Shown piece after piece: positions 51,950 through 60,334 of a DNA stretch of 64,000 nucleotides. Below the pieces are notes generated by a model, which was not told the origin of the DNA, searched no databases, and worked only from the letters and a program-made list of their open reading frames with translations. The stretch covers positions 124,001 to 188,000 of the forward strand of contig JANQRI010000019.1 in the NCBI GenBank assembly GCA_028284675.1, written 5' to 3'. The DNA comes from Gammaproteobacteria bacterium. Lineage in GTDB: Bacteria; Pseudomonadota; Gammaproteobacteria; HTCC5015. The position numbers were made by a program, and so were the translations under genes. The stretch's first letter is position 1; each line of letters starts with the position of its first letter.

Positions 51950-53329
51950 ATGAAAATAAAATGTATTCGTGCGGAAAATATCCACAAGGGAATTCGCAAA
52001 GTAAAACAAGAGTTGGGTGATGAAGCGGTAATTATTACAAATCGCAAGGTCAAGGATGGTGTTGAATTGATTGTAGCGGTTGAGCTTGATGACCAGGGTG
52101 CTGACAGTACTTATGCTGAAGCTGATGTGAATTTAAAGCTATTGCAGGCATATATAACCAAAGCGGCCGGCAAGGATGTGGCGGTGGCAACTGAAGTAAA
52201 GCCGAAAAAACCCCCGGTAAAACCAGTAAAAGATACCCGGAAAGTATTGCCGGTTACGCCAAAACCAGAGCGCATAATTGCCAAGCAGCAGCCTGAAGCT
52301 GCACCGGTTTCTGATTTAGGCGGTAAGACTAAAAATGCAGAAAGAATCCGCAGGCCCGGCAGCTCCTCAGAGGATATTGTCAAGTTACAGATGCCGGTTA
52401 TAAAAAGTATGCGTGATGAGTTGCATCAATTGCGGGATTTAGTGCGTTGTCAAATGAGTTATTTTGGCTGGGATAAATTGTCAAACCAGTCTCCGCAACA
52501 GGCGAATTTGCTGCGGCAGCTCACTGCGATAGGTTTGAGTGGTCGATTTTGTAAAAATATCGTTGGGCATGTCGACGATGGTTTGAATGGAGAAATGGCA
52601 TGGCGTAAAGCGTTAGGACTATGGGCGCGCCAATTACCAGTCAAAACGGATGATATATTAAAAACCGGCGGTGTGATTGCCTTATTGGGACCAACCGGTG
52701 CCGGCAAAAGCACTACTACGGCAAAGCTTGCCGCTCAGTTTGGCAAGCAACACGGTAAAAGCAGTGTAACCATTGTAAGCTTTGATAATCACCGGATAGG
52801 TGCACATGAACAATTGTCCGGCTTGGGAAGGTTGCTGGGGCTCAATGTTATACCGGCCGCAAATTCGGCTGATCTTTGCGATATATTAAAAACTTTATGC
52901 GGGAAAAAACTGGTTATCATCGACACTGCTGGAATACACCAGCAATGTTCGCGTCTGAAATTACAGTTGAAACTTTTTGATATTCTACCGGTTAAAGTAA
53001 AAAAATATCTGGTCTTGCCATGCAATGTTCAGCATGGCGCATTGCATCAAATCGCCAGTGTATATTCAGAAAGTAAATTTCATGGCTGTATACTGACTAA
53101 GCTTGATGAGGCTACCAGCCTCGGAGGCGTACTTTCAGTTATAACTCAGTTTAAGTTGCCTGTCGGTTACACCACACAAGGCCAACATGTGCCAAATGAT
53201 ATTAAGCCGGCGAAAGCACATCAGTTGATCAGTAAAGCAGTCGCGTTATCGAAGGCCTATAGTGATGAGGTAGATGAACAGGCGATGGCTGCGCAATACG
53301 GAAGCGTAGCTCCTCGTGTAGCGGTCTGA
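51950..53329 (+). CDS. flhF: FlhF, SRP-type GTPase for polar flagellum placement
   Basis: 459 residues. N-terminal B domain (KIKCIRAENIHKGIRKVKQELGDEAVIITNRKVKDGVELIVAV), a variable Lys/Pro-rich linker (about 75-140), and the NG GTPase domain with P loop GPTGAGKSTTTAK (about 246), FDNHRIGAHEQL, DTAG and TKLDEA motifs, and the closing GQHVPNDI. Role: marks the cell pole for flagellar assembly. The usual DTYR motif reads DNHR; the Asp, Arg and Gln thought to matter for GTP hydrolysis are kept. GGAGA precedes the ATG. Confidence 0.93.
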   Translation: MKIKCIRAENIHKGIRKVKQELGDEAVIITNRKVKDGVELIVAVELDDQGADSTYAEADVNLKLLQAYITKAAGKDVAVATEVKPKKPPVKPVKDTRKVLPVTPKPERIIAKQQPEAAPVSDLGGKTKNAERIRRPGSSSEDIVKLQMPVIKSMRDELHQLRDLVRCQMSYFGWDKLSNQSPQQANLLRQLTAIGLSGRFCKNIVGHVDDGLNGEMAWRKALGLWARQLPVKTDDILKTGGVIALLGPTGAGKSTTTAKLAAQFGKQHGKSSVTIVSFDNHRIGAHEQLSGLGRLLGLNVIPAANSADLCDILKTLCGKKLVIIDTAGIHQQCSRLKLQLKLFDILPVKVKKYLVLPCNVQHGALHQIASVYSESKFHGCILTKLDEATSLGGVLSVITQFKLPVGYTTQGQHVPNDIKPAKAHQLISKAVALSKAYSDEVDEQAMAAQYGSVAPRVAV

Positions 53330-53351
53330 TCCGTATCGGGCAGATACCATT

Positions 53352-54194
53352 ATGGAACAGCAGGCAGCACGCTTATCAGATGACCTGAATCCGGATCCGG
53401 TTAAGGTGATTGCCGTCGCCAGTGGCAAAGGCGGTGTCGGCAAAACCAATGTTTCGATCAATCTGGCAGTATCATTGGCAAACCGTGGCAGTAAAGTAAT
53501 GTTAATGGATGCGGATTTGGGGCTGGCTAATGTAGCTGTTGTGCTCGGTTTGCAGCCTAAACTTAATCTGGCAGATGTACTAAACGGAAATAGCACCCTG
53601 GAAGAAATAATCATAAAAGGACCTTCAGATATTTTGGTTGTGCCTGCTTCATCCGGTGATCAACATATGGCCGGGCTCAGCGAAGCGGAGCATGCTGGTT
53701 TGATTCGTGTTTTTAGTGATCTTAACACCGGACTCGATACATTGATTATCGATACAGCCGCCGGAATTACAGATAGCGTGGTCAGTTTCAGTCGTGCGGC
53801 GAGTGAAGTGTTGGTTGTGGTTTGCGATGAGCCGGCATCGGTCACAGATGCCTATGCGTTAATCAAAGTTCTGAATCGTGATCATGGCGTTACCCGTTTC
53901 CGTATTTTGGCTAATATGGTTGAGTCAATGACGCAGGGAAGTGAATTGTTTGGGAAGTTGTTGAAAGTAACCAGCCGGTTTTTGGATGTGACGCTGGATT
54001 ACGTGGGAATAATTCCGATGGATGAATATTTGCGTAAAGCAGTTCAGAAGCAGTGGTGTGTAGTGAATGCATTTCCCAGAAGCCGGTCGGCGAACGCATT
54101 TGGAAAATTGGCTGCAGCAGTGGATCGTTGGCCTGTTGCAGAGTCTTCAGGCGGCAGCCTGGAATTCTTTTTTGAAAGACTTGTAAGAACCTGA
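53352..54194 (+). CDS. flhG: FlhG/FleN, MinD-like ATPase limiting flagellar number
   Basis: 280 residues. Deviant Walker A KGGVGKT at 26-32, DADLGLANVAVVLGL, and DTLIIDTAAGITDSVVSFSRAASEVLVVVCDEPASVTDAYALIK are MinD/FlhG signatures. Role: antagonises FlhF and, in Pseudomonas and Vibrio, binds FleQ/FlrA to hold flagellar number at one. Here FleQ lacks its N-terminal domain, so how FlhG would act on it is open. The gene lies 22 bases after flhF and 15 before fliA. Confidence 0.93.
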   Translation: MEQQAARLSDDLNPDPVKVIAVASGKGGVGKTNVSINLAVSLANRGSKVMLMDADLGLANVAVVLGLQPKLNLADVLNGNSTLEEIIIKGPSDILVVPASSGDQHMAGLSEAEHAGLIRVFSDLNTGLDTLIIDTAAGITDSVVSFSRAASEVLVVVCDEPASVTDAYALIKVLNRDHGVTRFRILANMVESMTQGSELFGKLLKVTSRFLDVTLDYVGIIPMDEYLRKAVQKQWCVVNAFPRSRSANAFGKLAAAVDRWPVAESSGGSLEFFFERLVRT

Positions 54195-54209
54195 GTCAGG
54201 GAGCACATC

Positions 54210-54962
54210 ATGAACGGATATGCAATGTATTCAAATGTAAAGGAGGGCGGCTCAGACGGGTCAGATAGTAGTTTGTTGGCAAAACATGCTCCTTTGGTGA
54301 AGAAAATAGCATATCATTTGATGGGTCGTTTGCCGGCTAATGTGCAGGTAGAAGATCTAATTCAGGCTGGCATGATAGGGTTACTTGAAGCTGTTAAAAA
54401 TTATGATGCGACACAAGGCGCGAGCTTTGAGACCTATGCCGGTATTCGTATTCGTGGTGCTATGCTTGATGAAGTGCGTAGCGGAGATTGGACTCCCAGG
54501 TCTGTGCATCGTAAGCAGCGTGAACTAACGGAAGCTATGCGGAGAGTAGAGAATCGAAAAGGCTCTGATGCGAAAGATTATGAAGTGGCGGCTGAGTTGG
54601 GTGTTAGTCTTGATGTATATCATAGCATTCTTTCAGATGCGACAGGAGCCAGGGTATTTAGTTTGGATAACCCGGATGATGATGACGATTATCATGAAAC
54701 TTCGGTGGCGTCGCCGGATGACAGCCCGCTAAAAAATCTCGAAAAAAATAAATTCAAAGAAGCATTAACCGAATCTATAAAAGGTTTGCCAGACAGAGAA
54801 GCCCTGGTAATGTCTTTATATTATGATGAAGAATTAAATCTCCGTGAAATAGGGGAAGTTATAGGGGTTAGTGAGTCGAGAGTCTGCCAGATTCATGGTG
54901 AGGCTTTAATAAGATTACGCGCTCGAATGAGCAGTTGGCTTAGCAATGTGGATGATGACTAA
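54210..54962 (+). CDS. fliA: FliA, sigma-28 factor
   Basis: 250 residues. Region 2 (LLAKHAPLVKKIAYHLMGRLPANVQVEDLIQAGMIGLLEAVKNYDATQGASFETYAGIRIRGAMLDEVRSGDWTPRSVHRKQRE), region 3 and region 4 (LPDREALVMSLYYDEELNLREIGEVIGVSESRVCQIHGEALIRLRARM) are complete. Role: drives late flagellar promoters; five candidate sites are in this window. Countered by FlgM. GGGAGCA ribosome-binding site. In Pseudomonas, cheYZAB follow fliA; here motC follows after 31 bases. Confidence 0.95.
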   Translation: MNGYAMYSNVKEGGSDGSDSSLLAKHAPLVKKIAYHLMGRLPANVQVEDLIQAGMIGLLEAVKNYDATQGASFETYAGIRIRGAMLDEVRSGDWTPRSVHRKQRELTEAMRRVENRKGSDAKDYEVAAELGVSLDVYHSILSDATGARVFSLDNPDDDDDYHETSVASPDDSPLKNLEKNKFKEALTESIKGLPDREALVMSLYYDEELNLREIGEVIGVSESRVCQIHGEALIRLRARMSSWLSNVDDD

Positions 54963-54993
54963 TCATAAAGCTTACCCAAGATAAATAAACGCG

Positions 54994-55749
54994 ATGAGAC
55001 GTTTTGATATACTGAGTTTGCTGGGTTTGATAACGGCTCTGATTGCAATCACGTTGGGTCATCATCTGGAAGGCGGTAAAGCCGGATCGCTATGGGAGTT
55101 AACTGCCCTGCTGATAGTGGTTGGCGGTACATTGGGTGCCACTATGTTACAAACCCCGCTCCATGTATTTATGAGAGCTGTTACACTCCTGAAGTGGACT
55201 TTTTTTCCGCCTATTACCGAAGGTAAAGCATTCGTGACCCGTGTGGTTCGTTGGAGCAATATGGTTCGACGGGAAGGGCTGCTGGGTTTAGAGGCGTTTG
55301 TTGCGAAAGAAAAAGATCCGTTCGTAAAAAAAGCGTTACAGATGCTTGCTGATGGAAATGAGCCGCAAACAATAAGAAATGTAATGGAAGTGCACTTGAT
55401 CGCAAAAGAAAAGTCCGATCATGAAGCGGCCAGAGTTTATGAAGGCATGGGGAGTTATAGCCCCACCATTGGTATATTGGGTGCGGTATTAGGGTTGATT
55501 CACGTCATGACTAATCTTGAAGATCCTGCAAAACTGGGTTCCGGAATTGCAACAGCATTTGTTGCGACGATATATGGAGTGGGTTTTGCCAATTTATTGT
55601 TTTTACCAATTGCCAATAAATTACGTAATGTGATTTCCCATGAAATTCAGTTAAAAGAACTGCTCTTGGATGGAATTATAGCGATTGCGGAAGGCGAGCA
55701 CCCGCGCACGATAGAAACAAGGCTGTATGGTTATTTTTCAAACTGTTGA
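54994..55749 (+). CDS. motC: MotC-type stator ion channel subunit
   Basis: 251 residues, four membrane segments. RRFDILSLLGLITALIAITLGHHLEGGKAGSLWELTALLIVVGGTLGATMLQTPLHVF and YEGMGSYSPTIGILGAVLGLIHVMTNLEDPAKLGSGIATAFVATIYGVGFANLLFLPIANKLR closely match Pseudomonas MotC. Role: second stator A subunit, proton type by resemblance. It follows fliA directly. With pomAB this gives two stator systems on one flagellum. Confidence 0.92.
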   Translation: MRRFDILSLLGLITALIAITLGHHLEGGKAGSLWELTALLIVVGGTLGATMLQTPLHVFMRAVTLLKWTFFPPITEGKAFVTRVVRWSNMVRREGLLGLEAFVAKEKDPFVKKALQMLADGNEPQTIRNVMEVHLIAKEKSDHEAARVYEGMGSYSPTIGILGAVLGLIHVMTNLEDPAKLGSGIATAFVATIYGVGFANLLFLPIANKLRNVISHEIQLKELLLDGIIAIAEGEHPRTIETRLYGYFSNC

Positions 55750-55759
55750 AAAAATACTG

Positions 55760-56611
55760 ATGCGACGGAACGATTATGAGAATAGTGTAAGAAACAATAC
55801 TGACAGGTGGATAGTATCCTATGCGGATTTTATCACTTTGTTGTTTGGTTTCTTTGTGATGATGTATGCCATTTCATCTGTCAGTGATGGGAGTTACCGG
55901 GTGTTGTCAGACTCTATTGTCGAGGCGCTTGCAAAACCAGATATGCAGGCGAAAGATTCGGAGTTGCTTTCGTCAGATGAAGATGCAGAAATTGATGAAA
56001 AAAGTGGATTCAAAGGAGAGTCATATAAAGAAAATAAGCTTGATGACGATTTATTAATAAAAAGTATGGCTAATACGGTAAAAAAATCGTTATCGCCTTG
56101 GATGGAGATGAATTTAATTGATGTTGTGCAGACGCCGGTGCGCCTTGAAATAGAAATCAATGCCAGTGTTTTGTTTGATAGTGGTAGCGCAGTGCTGGCT
56201 CCTGACGCAGAGCCTATTCTGGAAGTTATTGCAGATATACTTAAAGAGTTTCCCAATGGTATACATATCGAGGGTTTTACAGACAATATGCCGATCAGTA
56301 ACTCGGTTTACCCATCCAATTGGGAGTTGTCTGCATTCAGGGCAGCCTCTGTCGTCAGGATGTTTCGCGTAAAAGGTGTCAAACCGGAACGTATGGCTGC
56401 GGTTGGTTATGGGGAGTTTAGGCCGGTTGCGAATAATTTTACTCAGGAAGGGCGTAATCGCAACAGAAGAATAGTGATTGTAGTGTTGCCGGGAAATGAC
56501 CCAAGGGATTTTTTAGAGGTTCTTGCAAGTAAAGAGCTGCTTAATTTGAATGCTCCTGTTGAGTTGGGCGTAGATTTAAATGATATACCAGCTATAGATC
56601 AGGGCCAGTAG
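55760..56611 (+). CDS. motD: MotD-type stator subunit
   Basis: 283 residues from ATG 55760 (MRRNDYENSV...); a frame from ATG 55727 would add 11 residues inside motC and lacks similarity to MotD. One membrane segment with the ion-binding Asp23 in WIVSYADFITLLFGFFVMMYAISSV, then a linker and an OmpA-like domain with HIEGFTDNMPISNSVYPSNWELSAFRAASVVRMF. Role: wall-anchored B subunit of the second stator. Its 3' end overlaps the convergent small membrane-protein gene by 36 bases. Confidence 0.9.
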   Translation: MRRNDYENSVRNNTDRWIVSYADFITLLFGFFVMMYAISSVSDGSYRVLSDSIVEALAKPDMQAKDSELLSSDEDAEIDEKSGFKGESYKENKLDDDLLIKSMANTVKKSLSPWMEMNLIDVVQTPVRLEIEINASVLFDSGSAVLAPDAEPILEVIADILKEFPNGIHIEGFTDNMPISNSVYPSNWELSAFRAASVVRMFRVKGVKPERMAAVGYGEFRPVANNFTQEGRNRNRRIVIVVLPGNDPRDFLEVLASKELLNLNAPVELGVDLNDIPAIDQGQ

Positions 56612-56833
56612 CGCAGGTATATAAAATATCATTGCGGCGATTTGTAGAGCGCGAAAATTTTTATGATGTTGCTTAAATGTCTCTTCCAGTTGGCGGGTCG
56701 GTAGGGGAGACAAATTACTGTAACTGATCGTGGTTTTTTCCTTGGATAAGTGTGCAACAGTCCACGTGTGGCTTTCTGCGCCGGTTTGGCTGGTATCAGT
56801 AATAATATCGGTATCATCGTTGGTGTATTTCAT
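56576..56833 (-). CDS. Small single-pass membrane protein, unknown
   Basis: 85 residues. A polar N-terminal part (about 1-58) is followed by one C-terminal hydrophobic helix (ALQIAAMIFYIPALLALIYSWYII, about 62-85), so it is probably tail-anchored. I do not recognise a family. It overlaps the end of motD tail to tail and lies 54 bases downstream of the lipoprotein gene on the same strand, so the two may be co-transcribed. No clear ribosome-binding site was picked out. Coding status is probable rather than certain. Confidence 0.5.
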   Translation of the reverse strand: MKYTNDDTDIITDTSQTGAESHTWTVAHLSKEKTTISYSNLSPLPTRQLEETFKQHHKNFRALQIAAMIFYIPALLALIYSWYII

Positions 56834-56887
56834 AACTTGCCGCTCTATTGAAAATGGGTCATATGGTTTTCGGGCTGTGTTTTAAGT

Positions 56888-57739
56888 TCAGTTGGTCTCG
56901 CATACCTCAATGACTGAATTTCGGTAAATGGATTTTATTGTGCTGATTAACTGCTCACTGCGTGTGATATCGCCGGTCGTTTTGTTAATATCGAAATTCA
57001 CCTCGTAAAGATTTACCGAATCGCATTCGTTGGCATTTTGTGCTGTAGTTAAGCGTGCTTCATAAAATAAATGAAGAAAATTATCAGTGGTTTCATTGAT
57101 TGCACTGCTGATGATTGCGTATCCAAAATTATTGTGAGGGCTGAATGTCCAGAAGTACTCAAGTAAGATTTTTAAGTTATTAATGTCTGCCGGTATCTCT
57201 ATGTATTGGCCCAAACGGTAGTTCGGGTTATTAAGGTCAATGGAAGATCGATCAACCATTGCGCATTTATAAACACGTTTGATTTCGTAAAAAGAAGGTG
57301 TGCTGGCATTAACATAGGTAAATTGATAAAAAAGGCTGTTCTCAGCATTGTCTACAAGGTTGCTGCCGCCATTGGTTGCTTGTGCCCATGTTAAAGCCTG
57401 GTGAAAATCATTCGCGCAAATTTCATGCACTGGCGTAGCAGGGGTTACTGATGCGGGGTTAATGATATCAGTGTTTTTTATATGGCTTATTGTCTGAAAA
57501 GTATCTGGAGGAGGTGTGGGTTCAGAGTAAAAACCCTCCGGTATACGCTTATTCAGGTAGACTGCGTCTAAGATATTTTGAGTGGATAACAAACTTGTAT
57601 CTGATTGAATGCCTTGTGTGCTTATTGCGTCATTTTGACCGGGACTTGATCCATCATTGCATGCAGATGTTATGGAGAAGATTAATATAAAGGTGAAATA
57701 TCTGAATGCTTTCTCATTCAATTTGAAATATAAAACCAC
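56888..57739 (-). CDS. Hypothetical lipoprotein
   Basis: 283 residues. Lipoprotein signal with hydrophobic FTFILIFSITSAC (lipobox TSAC, Cys about residue 27), then CNDGSSPGQND and a soluble body rich in Asn, Thr and Tyr, with four later cysteines that may form disulphides. A conserved-looking stretch is ICANDFHQALTWAQATNGGSNLVDNAENSLFYQFTYVN. I do not recognise the family. The residue after Cys27 is Asn, not the Asp that in enterics keeps lipoproteins in the inner membrane, so outer membrane is likely. No link to motility is visible except position. Confidence 0.65.
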   Translation of the reverse strand: MVLYFKLNEKAFRYFTFILIFSITSACNDGSSPGQNDAISTQGIQSDTSLLSTQNILDAVYLNKRIPEGFYSEPTPPPDTFQTISHIKNTDIINPASVTPATPVHEICANDFHQALTWAQATNGGSNLVDNAENSLFYQFTYVNASTPSFYEIKRVYKCAMVDRSSIDLNNPNYRLGQYIEIPADINNLKILLEYFWTFSPHNNFGYAIISSAINETTDNFLHLFYEARLTTAQNANECDSVNLYEVNFDINKTTGDITRSEQLISTIKSIYRNSVIEVCETN

Positions 57740-57928
57740 GTTTTATGTTACCGAAAAGTCAATTCACGGAGCCGGTTGGCTTCATACTTAATTTTTCGGC
57801 CTGGGATGATTTGCCTTTAATATTACTGGAAAATTCATATTGACTTTAAAGTCTGTCTAATTTTTTGCGGTTAATGTCTGGCAGGTTCGGTGAATATTGA
57901 AAATATGGAATGTATGATGACTGTTTAT

Positions 57929-57955
57929 TCAAGCATGCCCGCAGAAAGCCGATAA
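57929..57955 (+). promoter_or_regulatory. Sigma-28-like promoter of the GGDEF-EAL gene
   Basis: TCAAGCAT (57929-57936), an 11-base spacer, then a perfect GCCGATAA (57948-57955). The -35 box has one change in the TAAAG core. A TATAAT at 57970-57975 is also present but lacks a -35 partner. The ATG of the next gene is about 80 bases downstream. Confidence 0.65.
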
Positions 57956-58034
57956 ATTCTTAGATTTCGTATAATATTTTTCTGTGATCTATGGGTTTTT
58001 AATTTAACGTTTCTAAAAGTGAGATTTTTTATTA

Positions 58035-60239
58035 ATGCAGCCAGAGCTAAAGAATAACAAAGGAAATAATTCGCAGAGTGCGAATACTGAGTTTTTATCT
58101 ACAGGGTCAGGAGGCATGAATATCCTGGTTGTGCAGGCACCTCAAGAACGTAATTTGCGCTTTGAAGATCTGTTAAAGCAAACGAAATTCAGTGGCTCCT
58201 ATGTGGAGTGGGTTGACTCGTATGCTTCCGGGCTGGAGCTTCTTGAAAAACATGAATTTGATATTTGCTTTGTGAGTTACACTTTAGATAAAGCGGATGG
58301 TATTGAGTTTGTTAATAAGGCATTGGTTGATGGTGCCTATAAGCCTTTTTTAATTTTGGTTGATGAGTCTTCTGATGTGCCGAGAGTGGGTTTGGCGGAT
58401 GCCGGTATTTATGGTGTTGTGGATATTAAGAAGGTAAATCCAGATGAGCTTGAAAGGGTTATTGGAAACTCGGTGTCACTGCATGCCGAAAAGGAAAAGT
58501 TCAAAAATCTTGCAGATAAATACTCCAAGATTTTTGCTCACGTCGATGAATTTGTGTATTTGCAAGCTGCTGAATCAGGGCGCCTGGGAATACCTAAGTT
58601 TCTTGGTATGCCCATACAGAATTTAATCGGTTACAGTGAGCAGGAAATAGCGGCGGGTGATGATTTATGGAAAACAATAACCCATCCGGATGATGTTAGT
58701 TGGATAGATGATGTTGACTGGTATATAAAGCATATTATTGAAGGTGCTCATGATAGTGAAAAAAATTTCATAGCACATGAAGTCAGAGTCAAGCCAAAAA
58801 CCAAAGAAGATTATATCTGGCTTCAGCATAAAGTAATCCCATACTTCAATGCTGAAGGTGCTCTTGAGTCTTTTATTGGTATTTTCAGAGATATTACTTC
58901 ATATAAGGTTTCTGAAGATCGTTTGAAACATGACGCATTGCATGATGAGTTAACCGGTTTACCGAATCGCTCGCTTTTTATGGATCGCCTCCAACATGCA
59001 TTGCATCGGGCCAAGCGTCGCTCAAAGTATCAGTTTGCAGTGTTATTTATAGATTTGGATCGCTTTAAAAATATCAACGATGTCATGGGGCACTTGGTCG
59101 GTGATCGCGTTCTGGTCATGGTGGCTGAGCGCTTATTATCTTTTTTGCGTTCGGCTGATACGGTTTCCAGGCTGGGGGGGGATGAGTTTGCTGTATTACT
59201 GGAGGATATCACCTACACGCAGGATGCGGTGTTCGTTTCAGATCGATTGCAGGATCTGCTTTCTCAACCAATGGTCATAAACGGTGCGGAGTTATTTACC
59301 AGTGCCAGCATTGGTGTGGCGCTAAGCTCCGGGCGCTATGACGCACCGGAGGAAATGTTGAGGGATGCGGATACCGCAATGTATAAAGCTAAGGCCGATG
59401 GTCGAGCACGTTACGAATTGTTTGATAATGATATGCATACTCAAGCAGTTGCGAATCTGCGGCTGGAAACTGATTTGCGTAGAGCTGTAGAACGTGGAGA
59501 GTTTGTTTTACATTATCAGCCGATTTTTTCCCTCAATCATAATCAAATTCATGCATTTGAAGCACTTGTGCGTTGGGAGCATCCTGTAAAAGGCCAAATT
59601 ATGCCTTCTGGGTTTATTTCTATCGCTGAGGAAACCGGTTTAATTGTTCCAGTCGGCTACTGGGTGTTAAACGAGGCATGTAATCAGATTCGTGCATGGA
59701 AAGAAAAGTTTTCAGAACAAAAAATAAAATATATGTCGGTCAATTTCTCGCCCAGGCAGTTTGTTGAAATTGAGTTGGCAGATAAAATTGACGGCATTAT
59801 TCATGACGCTGGAATAAGTCCTGAGTGGTTGAATTTTGAAATTACTGAGCCGTTGGTTATGGAAAACGCTGATTGTATTCATGCCATTCTTGCCCAGTTC
59901 AGGTCCATGCAAATTGAGCTCAGTATGGATGATTTCGGTACCGGTTATGCTTCACTGAGTCATTTACACAGCTTGCCGATTAATTTACTCAAAATTGATC
60001 ATTCTTTTATTGCCAGAATGGAAGAAAAGAAAGCCGGGCAGGAGGAAATAGTGGATACTATTATAACCTTGGCGCATAAATTAGGTTTGGGTGTTGTTGC
60101 AGAGGGTGTTGAGACCGAGGACCAGCTTGCCCGACTGAAGTCAATGGGTTGTGACTATGCGCAGGGTTACCTGTTTTCGCCACCTGTATCCGCACAGGAA
60201 GCTGAAAAAATGCTGTTTGCAGGAGAAAACGGTCTATAA
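58035..60239 (+). CDS. GGDEF-EAL protein with pseudo-receiver and PAS domains
   Basis: 734 residues, cytoplasmic. A receiver-like domain at about 28-150 has lost the phospho-Asp (strand 3 is FDICFVSYTLDKADGIEF, with Ser in its place) and the acidic pair. A PAS domain with PAC follows (about 165-295), then GGDEF (RLGGDEFAVLL, 382-386) and EAL (about 508, FEALVRWEH) with DDFGTGYASL and VAEGVETEDQL. Both enzymes keep their catalytic motifs, so it can make or break c-di-GMP. An inner ATG at 58116 has AGGAGG only one base before it. A sigma-28-like promoter precedes it. Eight Gs encode part of GGDEF. Confidence 0.88.
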   Translation: MQPELKNNKGNNSQSANTEFLSTGSGGMNILVVQAPQERNLRFEDLLKQTKFSGSYVEWVDSYASGLELLEKHEFDICFVSYTLDKADGIEFVNKALVDGAYKPFLILVDESSDVPRVGLADAGIYGVVDIKKVNPDELERVIGNSVSLHAEKEKFKNLADKYSKIFAHVDEFVYLQAAESGRLGIPKFLGMPIQNLIGYSEQEIAAGDDLWKTITHPDDVSWIDDVDWYIKHIIEGAHDSEKNFIAHEVRVKPKTKEDYIWLQHKVIPYFNAEGALESFIGIFRDITSYKVSEDRLKHDALHDELTGLPNRSLFMDRLQHALHRAKRRSKYQFAVLFIDLDRFKNINDVMGHLVGDRVLVMVAERLLSFLRSADTVSRLGGDEFAVLLEDITYTQDAVFVSDRLQDLLSQPMVINGAELFTSASIGVALSSGRYDAPEEMLRDADTAMYKAKADGRARYELFDNDMHTQAVANLRLETDLRRAVERGEFVLHYQPIFSLNHNQIHAFEALVRWEHPVKGQIMPSGFISIAEETGLIVPVGYWVLNEACNQIRAWKEKFSEQKIKYMSVNFSPRQFVEIELADKIDGIIHDAGISPEWLNFEITEPLVMENADCIHAILAQFRSMQIELSMDDFGTGYASLSHLHSLPINLLKIDHSFIARMEEKKAGQEEIVDTIITLAHKLGLGVVAEGVETEDQLARLKSMGCDYAQGYLFSPPVSAQEAEKMLFAGENGL
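59174..59181 (+). repeat. G8 homopolymer inside the GGDEF codons
   Basis: Eight consecutive G bases run from the last base of the Leu codon through both Gly codons to the first base of the Asp codon of RLGGDEF. Such tracts slip during replication; a one-base change would break both the cyclase and the EAL domain. Confidence 0.85.
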
Positions 60240-60334
60240 AAGCTTGCAAAGCCATGGTGGGTATTGATCCTGGTAATGACTCCATGCACAATTCGTTAAT
60301 CAAACTATTATAAAGTTTAGTGGTCTGAGCGCTT

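Noticed and set aside
54967..54993. TAAAGCTT before motC as a sigma-28 -35 box
   Set aside because: No GCCGATAA-like box occurs at the 11-base spacing; motC is probably transcribed with fliA.
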